From CAKUFA01 sp963627465 (GTDB lineage Bacteria > Bacillota > Clostridia > Christensenellales > Aristaeellaceae): 64,000 nucleotides of DNA. Within the stretch, counting starts at the first letter, position 1; each line of letters starts with the position of its first letter. The notes under the pieces are model-generated. The model saw only the letters and a list, made by a program, of their open reading frames with translations, was not told the DNA's origin and ran no database searches. This document shows, piece after piece, positions 33,862 to 43,238 of the stretch. The position numbers were made by a program, and so were the translations under genes. The stretch is taken from positions 7,133-71,132 of the forward strand of contig CAVGBO010000002.1 of assembly GCA_963627465.1 (NCBI GenBank), given 5' to 3'.

Positions 33862-35028
33862 TTATGACTTTTCCTTCGCCGCCCTGCGGAGGATGAACTT
33901 CGCACAGGGCTTCTCAATGGCATAGGTAAACAGAATCGCCAGTGCAAGGGAAATGCCGAAGGACAGATAGGTATATTCCATTTGCCATGGCATTTCTCCC
34001 GCCTGATTGGGATTCGCCGAAACTGAAGCCGGAATGCCCAGCCGCTTCAGGTGCACCGCCACCACTTGGTGAAGCAGATAATAATTCATGGATATGCCTG
34101 CAAGGAAGCCCATGACCCGATTGCCCATGAGGAAGCGAATGGGACGAATGGTGAAGGGCAGTGAAAGCATCATGCCGCTGAGCAGCAGCACAAAGGGGAA
34201 GCGGCGAATCATCTGTCCGCTTTGAATGGCAGGATAGTCCGGCGATGAAGCCTGACTTTTCAGCAGCCAGTAGGTTCCCACCAAACACAGCCCCAGCAGC
34301 ACCGTTGCACCGACTTGCCAAAGGATCTTCTTCCAGCCTTCCCGTGGCAGACTGGAAAGCTTCACATAGAGGATGGCCGCTGCCATGCCCAGGGCGTACA
34401 CATCCAGGAAGGAAGGCAGCTGATTTACCACCATGGCGTAATCATCCAGCATTTGGATGCAGGCATACCGCCAACCCCAGCCCAGCAGCGTCATCCCGGC
34501 GAGGGTGCAGGCAGGCTTTTTCACAGCACACCGTGCCAGCAGTGGAAACAGCAAGTAGGCCTGCATTTCAATGGCCAGTGTCCAGCAGGCAGCCCCCAGA
34601 GGCGTAGCCATGTAGGTATCTGCACGGAAAGTGAAGGTAAAGGTGAAATGGGTCACAAGATCCCGCCAAAGGAAGCTTTGGCTGTGATACAGTTTCCAAG
34701 GCAGCGCCACAGCGAAGAGCATCAGCAGCAGAAAGGCGTAGTAAGCCGGCACAATCCTTGCAATCCGCTTGCGATAGAAACCTCGCCAGGATGGATAAGG
34801 CTCTCCTCGCACCATGTGCCGGGCATAGGGAAGAAAGAGCAGAAACCCGCTGAGGAGAATGGTGCCGTCCACCGGCATGTATCCGGAGCGCACCAGAAAG
34901 TCCAGTGATACATTGCCGATGCGAGGTGTCCACCAGCTCTGCTGCCAAATGTGATACCAGCTAACGATAAACACCAGCAATACCCGAAAACCATCCAGCT
35001 CCGGTATGCGAGATTGGTGCTTGGTCAT
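33862..35028 (-). CDS. Acyltransferase 3 family membrane protein
   Basis: A 388-aa membrane protein with about ten helices. It begins with the family pattern RIPELDGFRVLLVFIVSWYH, where the His is catalytic, and has FYRKRIARIVPAYY with the conserved Arg. Such proteins O-acetylate or succinylate cell-surface polysaccharides. AAGGAGGAGA precedes the start. It lies 206 nt beyond cpsB and behind that operon's terminator, so it is either a separate unit or reached by antiterminated transcription. Modification of the exopolysaccharide made by the operon is a reasonable inference. Confidence 0.85.
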   Translation of the reverse strand: MTKHQSRIPELDGFRVLLVFIVSWYHIWQQSWWTPRIGNVSLDFLVRSGYMPVDGTILLSGFLLFLPYARHMVRGEPYPSWRGFYRKRIARIVPAYYAFLLLMLFAVALPWKLYHSQSFLWRDLVTHFTFTFTFRADTYMATPLGAACWTLAIEMQAYLLFPLLARCAVKKPACTLAGMTLLGWGWRYACIQMLDDYAMVVNQLPSFLDVYALGMAAAILYVKLSSLPREGWKKILWQVGATVLLGLCLVGTYWLLKSQASSPDYPAIQSGQMIRRFPFVLLLSGMMLSLPFTIRPIRFLMGNRVMGFLAGISMNYYLLHQVVAVHLKRLGIPASVSANPNQAGEMPWQMEYTYLSFGISLALAILFTYAIEKPCAKFILRRAAKEKS

Positions 35029-35165
35029 GGTCTCCTCCTTTTTCCCTGCCATGCGCAGATTATTTCAGCACAGTTCAATTCCCTGCCCATAGAAACGTTT
35101 AAGCGGAAGGGTTTCTTCCCGCCGTCAGGGGAAACCATCATGTTTCTCCCCGTATCCCAGATGGT

Positions 35166-35200
35166 AAAAAGACCGCAAGGCAAAAGCCCAGCGGTTCTTT
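35166..35200 (-). terminator. Terminator after cpsB
   Basis: On the minus strand AGAACCGC pairs with GCGGTCTT (one bulge) and is followed by TTTTT. Confidence 0.65.
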
Positions 35201-35234
35201 CATCATACAAGAGAAATGCTCAAATCGGTGTCTT

Positions 35235-35957
35235 TCATTCCTTGATAAGCTTTTGACCGAACCTTGTCAGCTCTCTGGCATAGCGTTCGGAGCACAGATT
35301 GGCAACGGCTTGATAGGCCGCCTTCATGCACACCGGACGATGCACGGTGTCGTGGGCATCTGTAGCAATCACGTCAATGGCGTGTGCCTTCAGCATCCGA
35401 TACACAAAAAGCTGTTCCATGAATCCATGCGGATGGGTAATGGTATGGCAGTTCATTTGGAAGGTAATCCCGTAATCCTCTCGAAGCTGCATGGCCTTCT
35501 TCGGGGATCGCTTCAGGCACCGATACCGTTCCACATGGGCAAAAATCGGAGAATAGCCCCCACGATACAGCTTGTCTGCCGCATCCTGCAGCTGCTGGAT
35601 GGTCACAAGCTCCCCAAACTCCACCAGTACAAAGCGGCTGTCCCCCAAGGGAAGCAGCTTTCCTTCCGTCAGCAAATCTGCGATGGACGGTCTGTAGAAG
35701 ATTTCACAGCCAGGCACCACACGCAGGTTGAGCTGCTTTTGCTTGCAGTAAGCATTGGCTTCTTTCAGCCGCTTGCGATACAGGGTCAGATCCAGCGGAT
35801 GAAGCTGAGGATCACTGTGGGAAGTGGCAAAGACCAGCGAAACGCCTTCTTGGGCATTCTGTTCCAGCATATCCTGCATGGCCTGTTCCTGATGAGGACC
35901 ATCATCTACGCCCCACAGCACATGCTGATGAATGTCAGAAAGTTTCCCACGGGTCAT
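35235..35957 (-). CDS. cpsB: Tyrosine-protein phosphatase, CpsB/YwqE (PHP) type
   Basis: A 240-aa PHP metal-dependent phosphatase. Ligands: DIHQHVLWGVDDGP, ATSHSDP, GCEIFY, AHVERYRCL and TDAHDTVHRP. These match CpsB of Gram-positive capsule loci, which removes phosphate from the tyrosine tail of CpsD. It lies 36 nt downstream of cpsD, so kinase and phosphatase are co-expressed and together set chain length or export of the polysaccharide. Confidence 0.9.
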   Translation of the reverse strand: MTRGKLSDIHQHVLWGVDDGPHQEQAMQDMLEQNAQEGVSLVFATSHSDPQLHPLDLTLYRKRLKEANAYCKQKQLNLRVVPGCEIFYRPSIADLLTEGKLLPLGDSRFVLVEFGELVTIQQLQDAADKLYRGGYSPIFAHVERYRCLKRSPKKAMQLREDYGITFQMNCHTITHPHGFMEQLFVYRMLKAHAIDVIATDAHDTVHRPVCMKAAYQAVANLCSERYARELTRFGQKLIKE

Positions 35958-35993
35958 TTGCGATCCACCTCGGCTCCTCTTCCTCAGTTTGCT

Positions 35994-36716
35994 TTATTTT
36001 TCCTCATTGTCGCCGTAGTGATGGTAATAGGTGGAATAACGTCCGGAGCGGTAGTAGTACTTCCGATTGCGGAAGGACTTCATATCCACGCCATTCATGA
36101 CAGCACCCAACACCTTGCACCCGGTCTTTGCGATATTGGCAGCAACCTCGCCTACTTCCTGAGAGCGTCCCCGGTTGTAGCCCACCACAATGACAGCTCC
36201 GTCGCAATGCTTGGCAATTTCCACGGCATCCACAATCACACCGGCAGGGGGCGTATCCACCAGAACATAGTCGAAGTTGTTCTTCAGTGCCGTCATCATG
36301 TCCCCGAAGCCACGTGAAGCCAGCAGCTGCATGGAATTGAGCACATCCCGGCCAGCAGGCAGAATGAAGGCACCCGGCAGATCCGTTTGATACACCGCAT
36401 CTTCCAAATCGCACTTACCGGCCAGATACTGGGCAAGCCCCGGTGCTTCCTGGCTGGTATAGCTGAACCGATACCGGCGTGCCAAGGTGGAACGGCGAAG
36501 GTCGGCGTCAATCAGCAGCACATCCTTGCCGAAGCCGGCCAGGGTGCGCATTACGTTCATGGTGATGCTGGACTTGCCTTCCTGTTCGTAGCGGCTGGTA
36601 AAAAGAATGGTATTGATGTCCGGCCCGCAGTAGGAAAGATTGGTGCACAGGGTGTTCATGGCCTCCGTGCCTGCATAATCCAATTCAGGGAAGGAGGTAA
36701 TGTTCAGATAATTCAC
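35994..36716 (-). CDS. cpsD: Bacterial tyrosine kinase, CpsD/CapB type
   Basis: A 240-aa BY-kinase cytoplasmic subunit. Walker A is YEQEGKSSI, a variant with Ser after GKS where most have Thr; Walker A-prime is VLLIDADLRR, and Walker B is VLVDTPPAG. The C-terminus has a Tyr cluster (KYYYRSGRYSTYYHHYGDN) for autophosphorylation. The GTG start at 36716 overlaps the wzz stop by 4 nt (GTGA) and has AGGAGGAG upstream. It needs the Wzz-type membrane activator encoded directly before it. Confidence 0.92.
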   Translation of the reverse strand: MNYLNITSFPELDYAGTEAMNTLCTNLSYCGPDINTILFTSRYEQEGKSSITMNVMRTLAGFGKDVLLIDADLRRSTLARRYRFSYTSQEAPGLAQYLAGKCDLEDAVYQTDLPGAFILPAGRDVLNSMQLLASRGFGDMMTALKNNFDYVLVDTPPAGVIVDAVEIAKHCDGAVIVVGYNRGRSQEVGEVAANIAKTGCKVLGAVMNGVDMKSFRNRKYYYRSGRYSTYYHHYGDNEEK

Positions 36717-37549
36717 GACTTACTCCTCCTTCTGCGGCCATTGGACCCGGACAGCAGCGGATTACTCGGAATCACTGCCAGGGTAGGAATGTTAGCGTAG
36801 TGCGTAATATCATCCGGAGACTTGGGACGGCAATCCAGCAGGAAAATCAGCACCAGAATGCCCACCACCAGTGCCGTACCCAGCAGCATGCCACGAATTA
36901 CATAGCTTGTAATGCTTGTGCCTGTGGAAGTGCCGGGCACCAAGGCAATGGAGAAGGTACTGGGCTCATCGGAATTCATGGTCTCCACGATGAACTTCTT
37001 GGCAGCCGTTGCGTAGGCATTGGCCACCGAAGCAGCAAACTGGGCATCCGTGCTTCTTGCCGTAATGTACAGGATGTGCGTATCCTCCGGGTTGGAAACC
37101 GTGATCATGCTCTGCAGGGCAGAATAATTGTAGTTGGTGCCCAACTCTTCGTTGACCATCTGGTGGACTTCCCAGGTTTTGAACACTTCCTGATAGTCCA
37201 TGGTCAGGGCTGTACCGATTTGTAGGTTGGCCATAATGCCGGTGCCTGTGTTGCCCAGAATGTACAGCTTGGACGTGGCGGTATAAATGGGCACCACCCG
37301 ATAGGAAGCATACATGCCCAGCACCACGGCACCGATGATCATGCCCAGCAGAATCAAGTGCAGCTTGGAGAGCATGTAATAAAACAGCTCCACCAAGTCA
37401 ATGGTCTTGGGTGCTTTTTCGGCCTCCGTCTGCGCAGCATCCTCCTGCTTTGCGTCCATGCGGGAAAGGATTTCAGCAAACAATTTTGCTTCGCTTGTCT
37501 GCTGCTCCTTCTCCTGCTTGGGTGCCGATCCGTTCTGATTGTTGTTCAT
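36713..37549 (-). CDS. Wzz/CapA-type polysaccharide chain-length and kinase-activator protein
   Basis: A 278-aa membrane protein with two helices (about residues 70-95 and 225-250), an extracytoplasmic domain between them, and a long charged, Gln-rich cytoplasmic N-terminus. The motif KSPDDITHYANIPTLAVIP after the second helix matches the C-terminal cytoplasmic loop that activates CpsD-type kinases. The start at 37549 is chosen for AGAAGGA 7 nt upstream; an earlier in-frame ATG has no good site. Confidence 0.88.
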   Translation of the reverse strand: MNNNQNGSAPKQEKEQQTSEAKLFAEILSRMDAKQEDAAQTEAEKAPKTIDLVELFYYMLSKLHLILLGMIIGAVVLGMYASYRVVPIYTATSKLYILGNTGTGIMANLQIGTALTMDYQEVFKTWEVHQMVNEELGTNYNYSALQSMITVSNPEDTHILYITARSTDAQFAASVANAYATAAKKFIVETMNSDEPSTFSIALVPGTSTGTSITSYVIRGMLLGTALVVGILVLIFLLDCRPKSPDDITHYANIPTLAVIPSNPLLSGSNGRRRRSKS

Positions 37550-37632
37550 TCGCACATCCTTCTCGGGCAGATCAACCATAGCGTGGATCTGCTCGATGTC
37601 ATTCAACCTATAAGATACGCCAAAGGAAGATT

Positions 37633-38799
37633 TTACTTCTCAGCATTGGGCACGCTGAGCATCAGCAGCAGGCCGGTTTCCGTATCCATGTCGATCAGTG
37701 CCAACTGGTCGAACACAACGTCCACCACGCCGTTGGCACGGACAGTAGCAGGCTGCACGATCCAGTCCATCTGGCTTTCGTCACCGCCAGAGGTGCTGCC
37801 GTCTTCCTTCGGCAAGCCCAGTGCCGTCACAATGGTCTGCCCCTCCTGATAAGGAGTAGCAAAGGACAGGGAACCCACAGCGTCACCATCCGTGGGACGG
37901 AAATCCTTGGAGATCAGCGGCACATAGTCGGACACGATCAAGTCATTTCCATCCGTGCCAAGCAGATAGCGGACACGGTTCTGATCCTCTTCCGGCAGCC
38001 AGCTCAAGGCAGGCTGCTGCTGTTCGGTCACGTACTGACCAAGCAGGGTCAGCTCACGCTGAATCAGGCTCGTTTCAGGCACAATCTCCAGCTCGAAATC
38101 GTGAGGCTTAGCAGTACCGTCCGCCGTAACGGTCTCCACAATGCGAGTGGTATCTTCCGCCTGCTTGCTGGGCAGCACATCCGGCACTTCCGTAGTAACC
38201 ACCGTGGTGGTGCCGCGGGAGCCCTGCCGCACGGTCAGCAGACTGAACAGCAGATCCTCGCCCTGCAGCTGACTCATCAGCTCCGCAGGAATCTGGAAGG
38301 TCACAACGCCGGTTTCCGTTACCTGAGATTCCACAGGCGTCCACACGATGTTCTCCGGGTCGGAGGTATCGCCCAGCACCACCACGGTCAACTGACCGGG
38401 CTGGTAGTCAATCTTCAGGGTCATGGTGGCATCCAGTTCACTGGTTGCCTCTGCCTCTGCCGCATGGAGACGCATGAACTCCGTCATGTACAGCACATCA
38501 GGATTGACGCTAACCATGGCTTCAATGGCCTTCTGGGTATCTTCCGGATACCAGCGGACAGGACGATTGCCCTGCTCATACACGAAGTCATACACGTCCG
38601 TGGCGGTATTCATGGTCAGTTGATCCGCCGGCATGTCCTTCAGGTCATAGGTTGTCTGATCCTCGTCCTGCCAAACGGCAGTGAGGGAAACAGCCCGATC
38701 CTGGGTCGGAGTGCCGGGAGCATCGGTAAACACGGCAGCAGATGCGCTTGCCGTGAGCATGGTCAGCGCAAGTGCCATGCCAAGTACACGCTTCATCAT
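37633..38799 (-). CDS. Secreted hypothetical protein of the exopolysaccharide operon
   Basis: A 388-aa protein with a clear signal peptide (MMKRVLGMALALTMLTASAS). The mature part is Thr/Val/Glu-rich and beta-stranded with no recognised domain; it looks like two or more immunoglobulin-like modules (TGVVTFQIPAELM and GVVDVVFDQLALID may be equivalent strands). The start at 38799 has AAAGGAGAC 8 nt upstream. Between an LCP enzyme and Wzz, it may be a surface component exported or anchored with the polysaccharide. Confidence 0.7.
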   Translation of the reverse strand: MMKRVLGMALALTMLTASASAAVFTDAPGTPTQDRAVSLTAVWQDEDQTTYDLKDMPADQLTMNTATDVYDFVYEQGNRPVRWYPEDTQKAIEAMVSVNPDVLYMTEFMRLHAAEAEATSELDATMTLKIDYQPGQLTVVVLGDTSDPENIVWTPVESQVTETGVVTFQIPAELMSQLQGEDLLFSLLTVRQGSRGTTTVVTTEVPDVLPSKQAEDTTRIVETVTADGTAKPHDFELEIVPETSLIQRELTLLGQYVTEQQQPALSWLPEEDQNRVRYLLGTDGNDLIVSDYVPLISKDFRPTDGDAVGSLSFATPYQEGQTIVTALGLPKEDGSTSGGDESQMDWIVQPATVRANGVVDVVFDQLALIDMDTETGLLLMLSVPNAEK

Positions 38800-38841
38800 G
38801 GTGATAAGTCTCCTTTCTGTAATCAAAAGCAGTGGACAACC

Positions 38842-39867
38842 TTATTGAAAGAAGCAGGATGTCACCAGGTCACCCAGTGCATCCGCATCTGCGTGGAACT
38901 CCATAAAGCCGTCTTCCCCAATGTTGCGGCTGCCGGCCGGTGTTTGGGTTTCCAGCCGTTGATACTCCTGACTGGCGTAGGCCTTGTTAATCAGCCATCC
39001 TCGCTCCATGTTGGTGGTCAGGTGGTCGGACAGGGCGTCAAAGAGAGAACCTACATAGTTCAGGTCTTTGTTCATGCCCTGCACCAGCAGCTCCTCTGCG
39101 CCGTTGATGAAGGCACGCTGGCGGCGCATACGGCTCACGTTGGAACCGTCGCCTACATCCATACGCCCCCGGGCGTAGTACTCAGCCTGCATGCCGTGAA
39201 GGGTCAGGGTGGTGCCCTTGGTCATGCTGGGATCAAGATGGGAGAAGTCATCTTCCAGCGTTACCGTCACGCCCCCCAGCGTATCGTTCAGGATGGTGAT
39301 GGCACTCATGTCCAAGGCGATGTATCCGTCAATGGGGATGTTCCCCAGCAGGCGGCTGACAGCCCAAACCGTGTTTTCACAGTTCTCGGCAGCGGTGCTG
39401 CCATAGGCATGGGAAAGGCAGAGCTGCAAGGTCTGAATGCCGGTGTAGTTGCCGAAGGGACCGTAGATGCGGACATCCGTCATGGTATCACGGTCCAGCT
39501 GGATGGTGGACACCGTCTTGTTCACCCGATCCAGGGTGATCAGCAGCAGAAAGTCTGCCTGCCCGGCATACCGTTTGGTATCGTCCTCTACCGTATCTTC
39601 CCAGTCAATGCCCATCAGCAGAATGTTGGTCAAGGCTTTCTCCCGGTAGGTCCAGGTGCGGCCGTTATACTGCATGGTCAGGGCATTGTCCGTGAAGCGG
39701 CCATCCAGCGATCCCATGGTTTCCGTACCGTTGGCTTGCTCAATGCGGCTGCCCACTGCCTGAACCCCAAACAGAACGCCCACATAGGCCAGCACAATGA
39801 CTGCGACAATGGCAGCAATGGCACCGCCGGAAAGCCGTCTGTGCCTGTGATGATGATGGTGCGGCAA
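38842..39867 (-). CDS. LytR-CpsA-Psr (LCP) family ligase
   Basis: A 341-aa type II membrane protein: a short His/Arg-rich cytoplasmic tail (PHHHHHRHRR), one helix (about residues 15-38), then the LCP domain with TIQLDRDTMTDV, ARGRMDVGDGSNVSRMRRQ and GGVTVTL. LCP enzymes move glycopolymers from lipid carriers to peptidoglycan. A TTG start at 39867 is proposed since GGAGGAG lies 6 nt upstream; the next upstream start (TTG at 39888) has no ribosome site. It follows the LoaP-like gene. Confidence 0.86.
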   Translation of the reverse strand: MPHHHHHRHRRLSGGAIAAIVAVIVLAYVGVLFGVQAVGSRIEQANGTETMGSLDGRFTDNALTMQYNGRTWTYREKALTNILLMGIDWEDTVEDDTKRYAGQADFLLLITLDRVNKTVSTIQLDRDTMTDVRIYGPFGNYTGIQTLQLCLSHAYGSTAAENCENTVWAVSRLLGNIPIDGYIALDMSAITILNDTLGGVTVTLEDDFSHLDPSMTKGTTLTLHGMQAEYYARGRMDVGDGSNVSRMRRQRAFINGAEELLVQGMNKDLNYVGSLFDALSDHLTTNMERGWLINKAYASQEYQRLETQTPAGSRNIGEDGFMEFHADADALGDLVTSCFFQ

Positions 39868-39891
39868 GGATTTCTCCTCCCATCGCAAGTT

Positions 39892-40452
39892 CTACAGAGT
39901 GTTGATCATTTCAAAGCTGAGCCACACAGGAACATCCTTCCCATTGAAGGTAAGCACCACCTGTCCGCTGCATCCCCGCTTGTCCACCCGAGTGATCTTT
40001 CCCTCCATGTCCTTCAGGGGACCGGATACGATCCTGATGCGATCCCCTTCCTTGAAGGCTTGGGAAAGTCCCAACAGTCCATCATAGTGGAAGAGCCACT
40101 TGACAAACTGCTCATCCGCCCCGGCCAGCCGCCATTCTCCCTTGTCTGTGGTCAGGATGCGGATCACATCCTGACGGGGAAACTGTGCCAGCGGCTCTGC
40201 CTGAGATGGGGCTTTGAAAAACACGTAGCTGGGCATGACAATGACTTCTTCTAAGGTTTTTACCTTATGACAGGTTCTGTACCTTGTCTTCCGCATGGTA
40301 ATGGCTTTGGCTTCAGGGCAGGCCAACTGAATGATTTCCGCCACCTGCTTTTCCTTGCCTGTCAGGCAGAACACGCAGCCGTAGGATACGCCGCTGTCAC
40401 TGTCATCGTCCTGAAAGGCGGAAGCTGCTTCGAGTGCGTTCTTTTTCTGCAT
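39892..40452 (-). CDS. LoaP-type NusG paralogue (processive antiterminator)
   Basis: A 186-aa protein. The NusG N-terminal domain contains YGCVFCLTGKEKQVAEII, and the C-terminal KOW domain FKEGDRIRIVSGPLKDMEGK. It is a specialised NusG (LoaP/UpxY class) and not housekeeping NusG, since it heads an exopolysaccharide operon and has a 30-residue N-terminal extension rich in Asp and Ser. LoaP binds RNA polymerase and a leader hairpin to pass terminators in long operons. The start at 40452 follows GGGGGCGAAGG. Confidence 0.88.
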   Translation of the reverse strand: MQKKNALEAASAFQDDDSDSGVSYGCVFCLTGKEKQVAEIIQLACPEAKAITMRKTRYRTCHKVKTLEEVIVMPSYVFFKAPSQAEPLAQFPRQDVIRILTTDKGEWRLAGADEQFVKWLFHYDGLLGLSQAFKEGDRIRIVSGPLKDMEGKITRVDKRGCSGQVVLTFNGKDVPVWLSFEMINTL

Positions 40453-40563
40453 ACCTTCGCCCCCTGACTGCTGTTGTCTGCCAAGCCCACTGTTTCGGCA
40501 GGCAATGCCGTAACCGTGCTGCGGTTTTCTTTCAACAAAGAAGACCCACGCCCGATGAATACC

Positions 40564-40580
40564 ATTTGTATCATACAAAT
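40564..40580. promoter_or_regulatory. Palindrome in the leader of the exopolysaccharide operon
   Basis: ATTTGTATCATACAAAT is a perfect 8+1+8 palindrome about 20 nt past the transcription start. It may be a repressor operator or, as RNA, a hairpin. Confidence 0.5.
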
Positions 40581-40602
40581 ACGTACGGATATTCACGCTA
40601 TC

Positions 40603-40631
40603 ATTATACAAGCAAATAATGGCTGTGTCAA
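40603..40631 (-). promoter_or_regulatory. Consensus promoter of the exopolysaccharide operon
   Basis: Minus-strand TTGACA (40631-40626), 17 bp, TATAAT (40608-40603), about 150 nt before the LoaP-like start. The 40453-40797 stretch has no gene; it holds this promoter, the palindrome and the promoter of the clostripain-like gene. Confidence 0.9.
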
Positions 40632-40737
40632 ACTACGCATTGGAAATATTTTCGTTACATTGAAGAATTACAAGCATGCTTGTCATGTTTATTTTCGTTT
40701 CGTCAGCACAGCTCTTTCGGTTTCTCCTGCCGTCTGC

Positions 40738-40743
40738 TATAAT
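40738..40743 (+). promoter_or_regulatory. -10 box of the clostripain-like gene
   Basis: TATAAT at 40738-40743; the -35 (TTTCGG, 40715-40720, 17 bp away) is weak, suggesting an activator. Confidence 0.45.
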
Positions 40744-40797
40744 CCCATATTGGAGCTCTTCACGGAAAAATTGTCCATCAGAGAAGGAGCGTGTATC

Positions 40798-43023
40798 ATG
40801 AGCCGGATGAAAAAGTGGTTAAGCCTTTGCCTGGTGGTACTGCTTGCATTTTCCTCTCTGCCCGTCATGGCAGAGGAAAGTGCCGAAGCAGCAGAGAGTG
40901 CGGCATGGACTGTTATGATCTACCTGTGCGGCACGGATTTGGAAAGCAAGAACGGCATGGCAACCGAAAACCTGCTGGAGATCAGCAAAACCTTGGCGAA
41001 CCAGCAGGTGAATGTGCTGATTGAAACCGGTGGTGCTAAGGCCTGGTCAACAAAAGAAAAGCTAGGGTTTGACATTGCAACGGACAGATTGCAGCGTTAC
41101 AAGTATGATGAGAACGGCTTCACCCTCGTGGAAGAGCGTCCCCTCAGCAACATGGCACAGACAGAGACCCTGACTGAGTTCATCCGCTGGGGGCAGGAAA
41201 ACTATCCGGCTGATCGGTACATGCTGACCATATGGGATCACGGCGGTGGAAGCATGGAAGGCGTTATCCTGGATGAGCTGCACAACAGTGCCGTCATGTC
41301 CCTGGAAGACTTGGGCAGAGCCTTGGACGATGCCAATGTGCCCCTGGAGCTTCTCTTTATGGATACCTGCCTGATGGCCACCATCGAAACCTGTGCCGTG
41401 GTAGACAGCCAGACCCGGTACTTGGTTGCCTCCGAGGAAACCGTGCCAGGCTACGGCGGCAATTACAAGGGATGGCTGCAATACCTGTTTGACAATCCGG
41501 AGTGCGATAGTGCACGGCTGGGGCGCATCATCTGTGACACGGTACAGCAAAAGTATGCGGAACAAGGTGCCGGTGCGGCGGATACCGTTACCATGTCCGT
41601 CATCGACCTGAAAAAGATGGATGCTGTCTACACTGCCTTTGACGACATGTTTGCCGAAGTGGGCAGTCTGCTGCAGAACGTTAATGCCTTCAGCGAATTC
41701 GCCGTTGCCATCAGTCGCTCGGAAACCTACTATGCCAGCGAAATGCGGGATATTGCGGACATGGCTTCCCGTGCCAGCGGCCATGGCATCAGCACTGAAA
41801 CCGCCAAGCGGCTTGTCAATGCGGTGGATGATGCGGTGGTCTACGCCGTCAAGGGGGCAACCCACAGCTATTCCCACGGCATTTCCTTCTACTATGCGCC
41901 TACGGGCAGCAAGTATTACATGGATCGGTATGCCCGGAATTGCCCCAGTGCCTCTTACCTCGCCTTCCTGGACGCTACCCACATGGACTGGACAGCCCCT
42001 GCCAGCGTGTATGAAAAGGTAGAGCGTCTGCCGGAAATCACCTACGAAGATTATGTGGTAACAGCTCACGGTGCTGTACGTGATGGGGACTTGCTGCTGG
42101 ATATTACCAATGCCCCGGATGCCATCACCTCCGTGGATGCGGTGATTTTCCGCTTTGATGAAGAAAAACAAAGCTGGATCCGCATGGGCACAACCTTCAA
42201 GGTAGGTGCCAAGCTGGCTGATGACGGCACCCTGGTCTACACGGCAAAGTTTGACGGCAAGTGGCCTATGATCGACGGCATAGCCTGCCAAATGAACATC
42301 ATCGAAGAGAACATGAGCTACACCCTGTTTGGTATTCCCATGCAGATTAACGGGCAGGTGTACGAACTGCGGGCAGCCTATGTATTCGAAGAATCTCTGG
42401 AGGACATGTACAACAAGCTGCTGGCGCTTTACGCCACGGATGACGGTCAGACAGAGGAAGAAAAGCAGGAAGCCCTTGTGAATGGGGTGCTTGCCATTAT
42501 GAACGGCAACTTCGGGGATGACGTAGATCCTTACCAAGGACAGTTTCAGGTCTACGGCCTGTGGAACGGAGATAACTCCGGCCTTCAGGTACCGGGACGG
42601 AATGTGATTTCCCTGACGGAAGCAGCCGGGGCGAACGCCACCCTGGTTTCCAACAATTTCGACATCGCCGCCATGAAGGATTTGGACTATGCAAACAACG
42701 GCGACATCGTCATTGACCGCAACCTGTCCATTGAGGAAGGCGTGCTGCCGGCAGGCTCCTATGCCTACTCCTTCCTGATTACCGATGTGCTGGATCACAT
42801 AACCGTAACCGAACCCATGATGTTCGTCTGGGATGGCGAAGAGGCAGACCTGTCCGCAGCCTACACCATGTCGGATTTCGTAACCGTGCTTCAGGCCGTG
42901 CTGAACGGCGACGCAGAAGCACTGGGCATGGATCAGGAAACGTTGGATGCCTCGACAGAGCAGTGGATGAACGGCACTGCCACCCCCACGGACGTAGCAA
43001 CGGCGACCGATACGGAAAAGTAA
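40798..43023 (+). CDS. Secreted clostripain-family (C11) cysteine peptidase
   Basis: A 741-aa secreted protein. Signal peptide MSRMKKWLSLCLVVLLAFSS. The C11 catalytic dyad is His148 (TIWDHGGGS) and Cys191 (LFMDTCLMAT); TVMIYLCGTDLES at the start of the domain is the family opening. The domain ends near residue 400, and the remaining 340 residues are beta-rich (two repeating strands of DxxITSV-like type), possibly a cell-surface or substrate-binding region. C11 enzymes cleave after Arg or Lys; many are activated by self-cleavage. Start follows GAAGGAG by 8 nt. Thr/Pro-rich C-terminal tail. Confidence 0.88.
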   Translation: MSRMKKWLSLCLVVLLAFSSLPVMAEESAEAAESAAWTVMIYLCGTDLESKNGMATENLLEISKTLANQQVNVLIETGGAKAWSTKEKLGFDIATDRLQRYKYDENGFTLVEERPLSNMAQTETLTEFIRWGQENYPADRYMLTIWDHGGGSMEGVILDELHNSAVMSLEDLGRALDDANVPLELLFMDTCLMATIETCAVVDSQTRYLVASEETVPGYGGNYKGWLQYLFDNPECDSARLGRIICDTVQQKYAEQGAGAADTVTMSVIDLKKMDAVYTAFDDMFAEVGSLLQNVNAFSEFAVAISRSETYYASEMRDIADMASRASGHGISTETAKRLVNAVDDAVVYAVKGATHSYSHGISFYYAPTGSKYYMDRYARNCPSASYLAFLDATHMDWTAPASVYEKVERLPEITYEDYVVTAHGAVRDGDLLLDITNAPDAITSVDAVIFRFDEEKQSWIRMGTTFKVGAKLADDGTLVYTAKFDGKWPMIDGIACQMNIIEENMSYTLFGIPMQINGQVYELRAAYVFEESLEDMYNKLLALYATDDGQTEEEKQEALVNGVLAIMNGNFGDDVDPYQGQFQVYGLWNGDNSGLQVPGRNVISLTEAAGANATLVSNNFDIAAMKDLDYANNGDIVIDRNLSIEEGVLPAGSYAYSFLITDVLDHITVTEPMMFVWDGEEADLSAAYTMSDFVTVLQAVLNGDAEALGMDQETLDASTEQWMNGTATPTDVATATDTEK

Positions 43024-43044
43024 AAACTCATCATTGCCTTTTAT

Positions 43045-43078
43045 GGATCGTCCACATATGGGCGATCCTTTTCCGTTT
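43045..43078 (+). terminator. Terminator of the clostripain-like gene
   Basis: GGATCGTCC pairs with GGGCGATCC, followed by TTTTCCGTTTT. Confidence 0.75.
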
Positions 43079-43103
43079 TGGACAAATTTCCGGTTTCGCC
43101 ATA

Positions 43104-43133
43104 TTGACAAAACGCAAACAGATTGGATACAAT
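43104..43133 (+). promoter_or_regulatory. Promoter of the DUF1538-PII operon
   Basis: TTGACA (43104-43109), 18 bp, TACAAT (43128-43133). Confidence 0.7.
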
Positions 43134-43238
43134 TTTCGTAAGGATTTTTATGCCGGTGCTGTCTTATCCCCCGTGGCAGCTCTTCGGCAGTGCTTTGTCG
43201 GTGTTTACTATCACGAGAAGAAGGAGGAGAAATGATCA

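Noticed and set aside
38101..40254. 717-aa reading on the plus strand over the exopolysaccharide genes
   Set aside because: It lies antisense to well-supported LCP, secreted-protein and LoaP genes, is His/Gln-rich in the way antisense readings of GC-rich genes are, and has no ribosome site.
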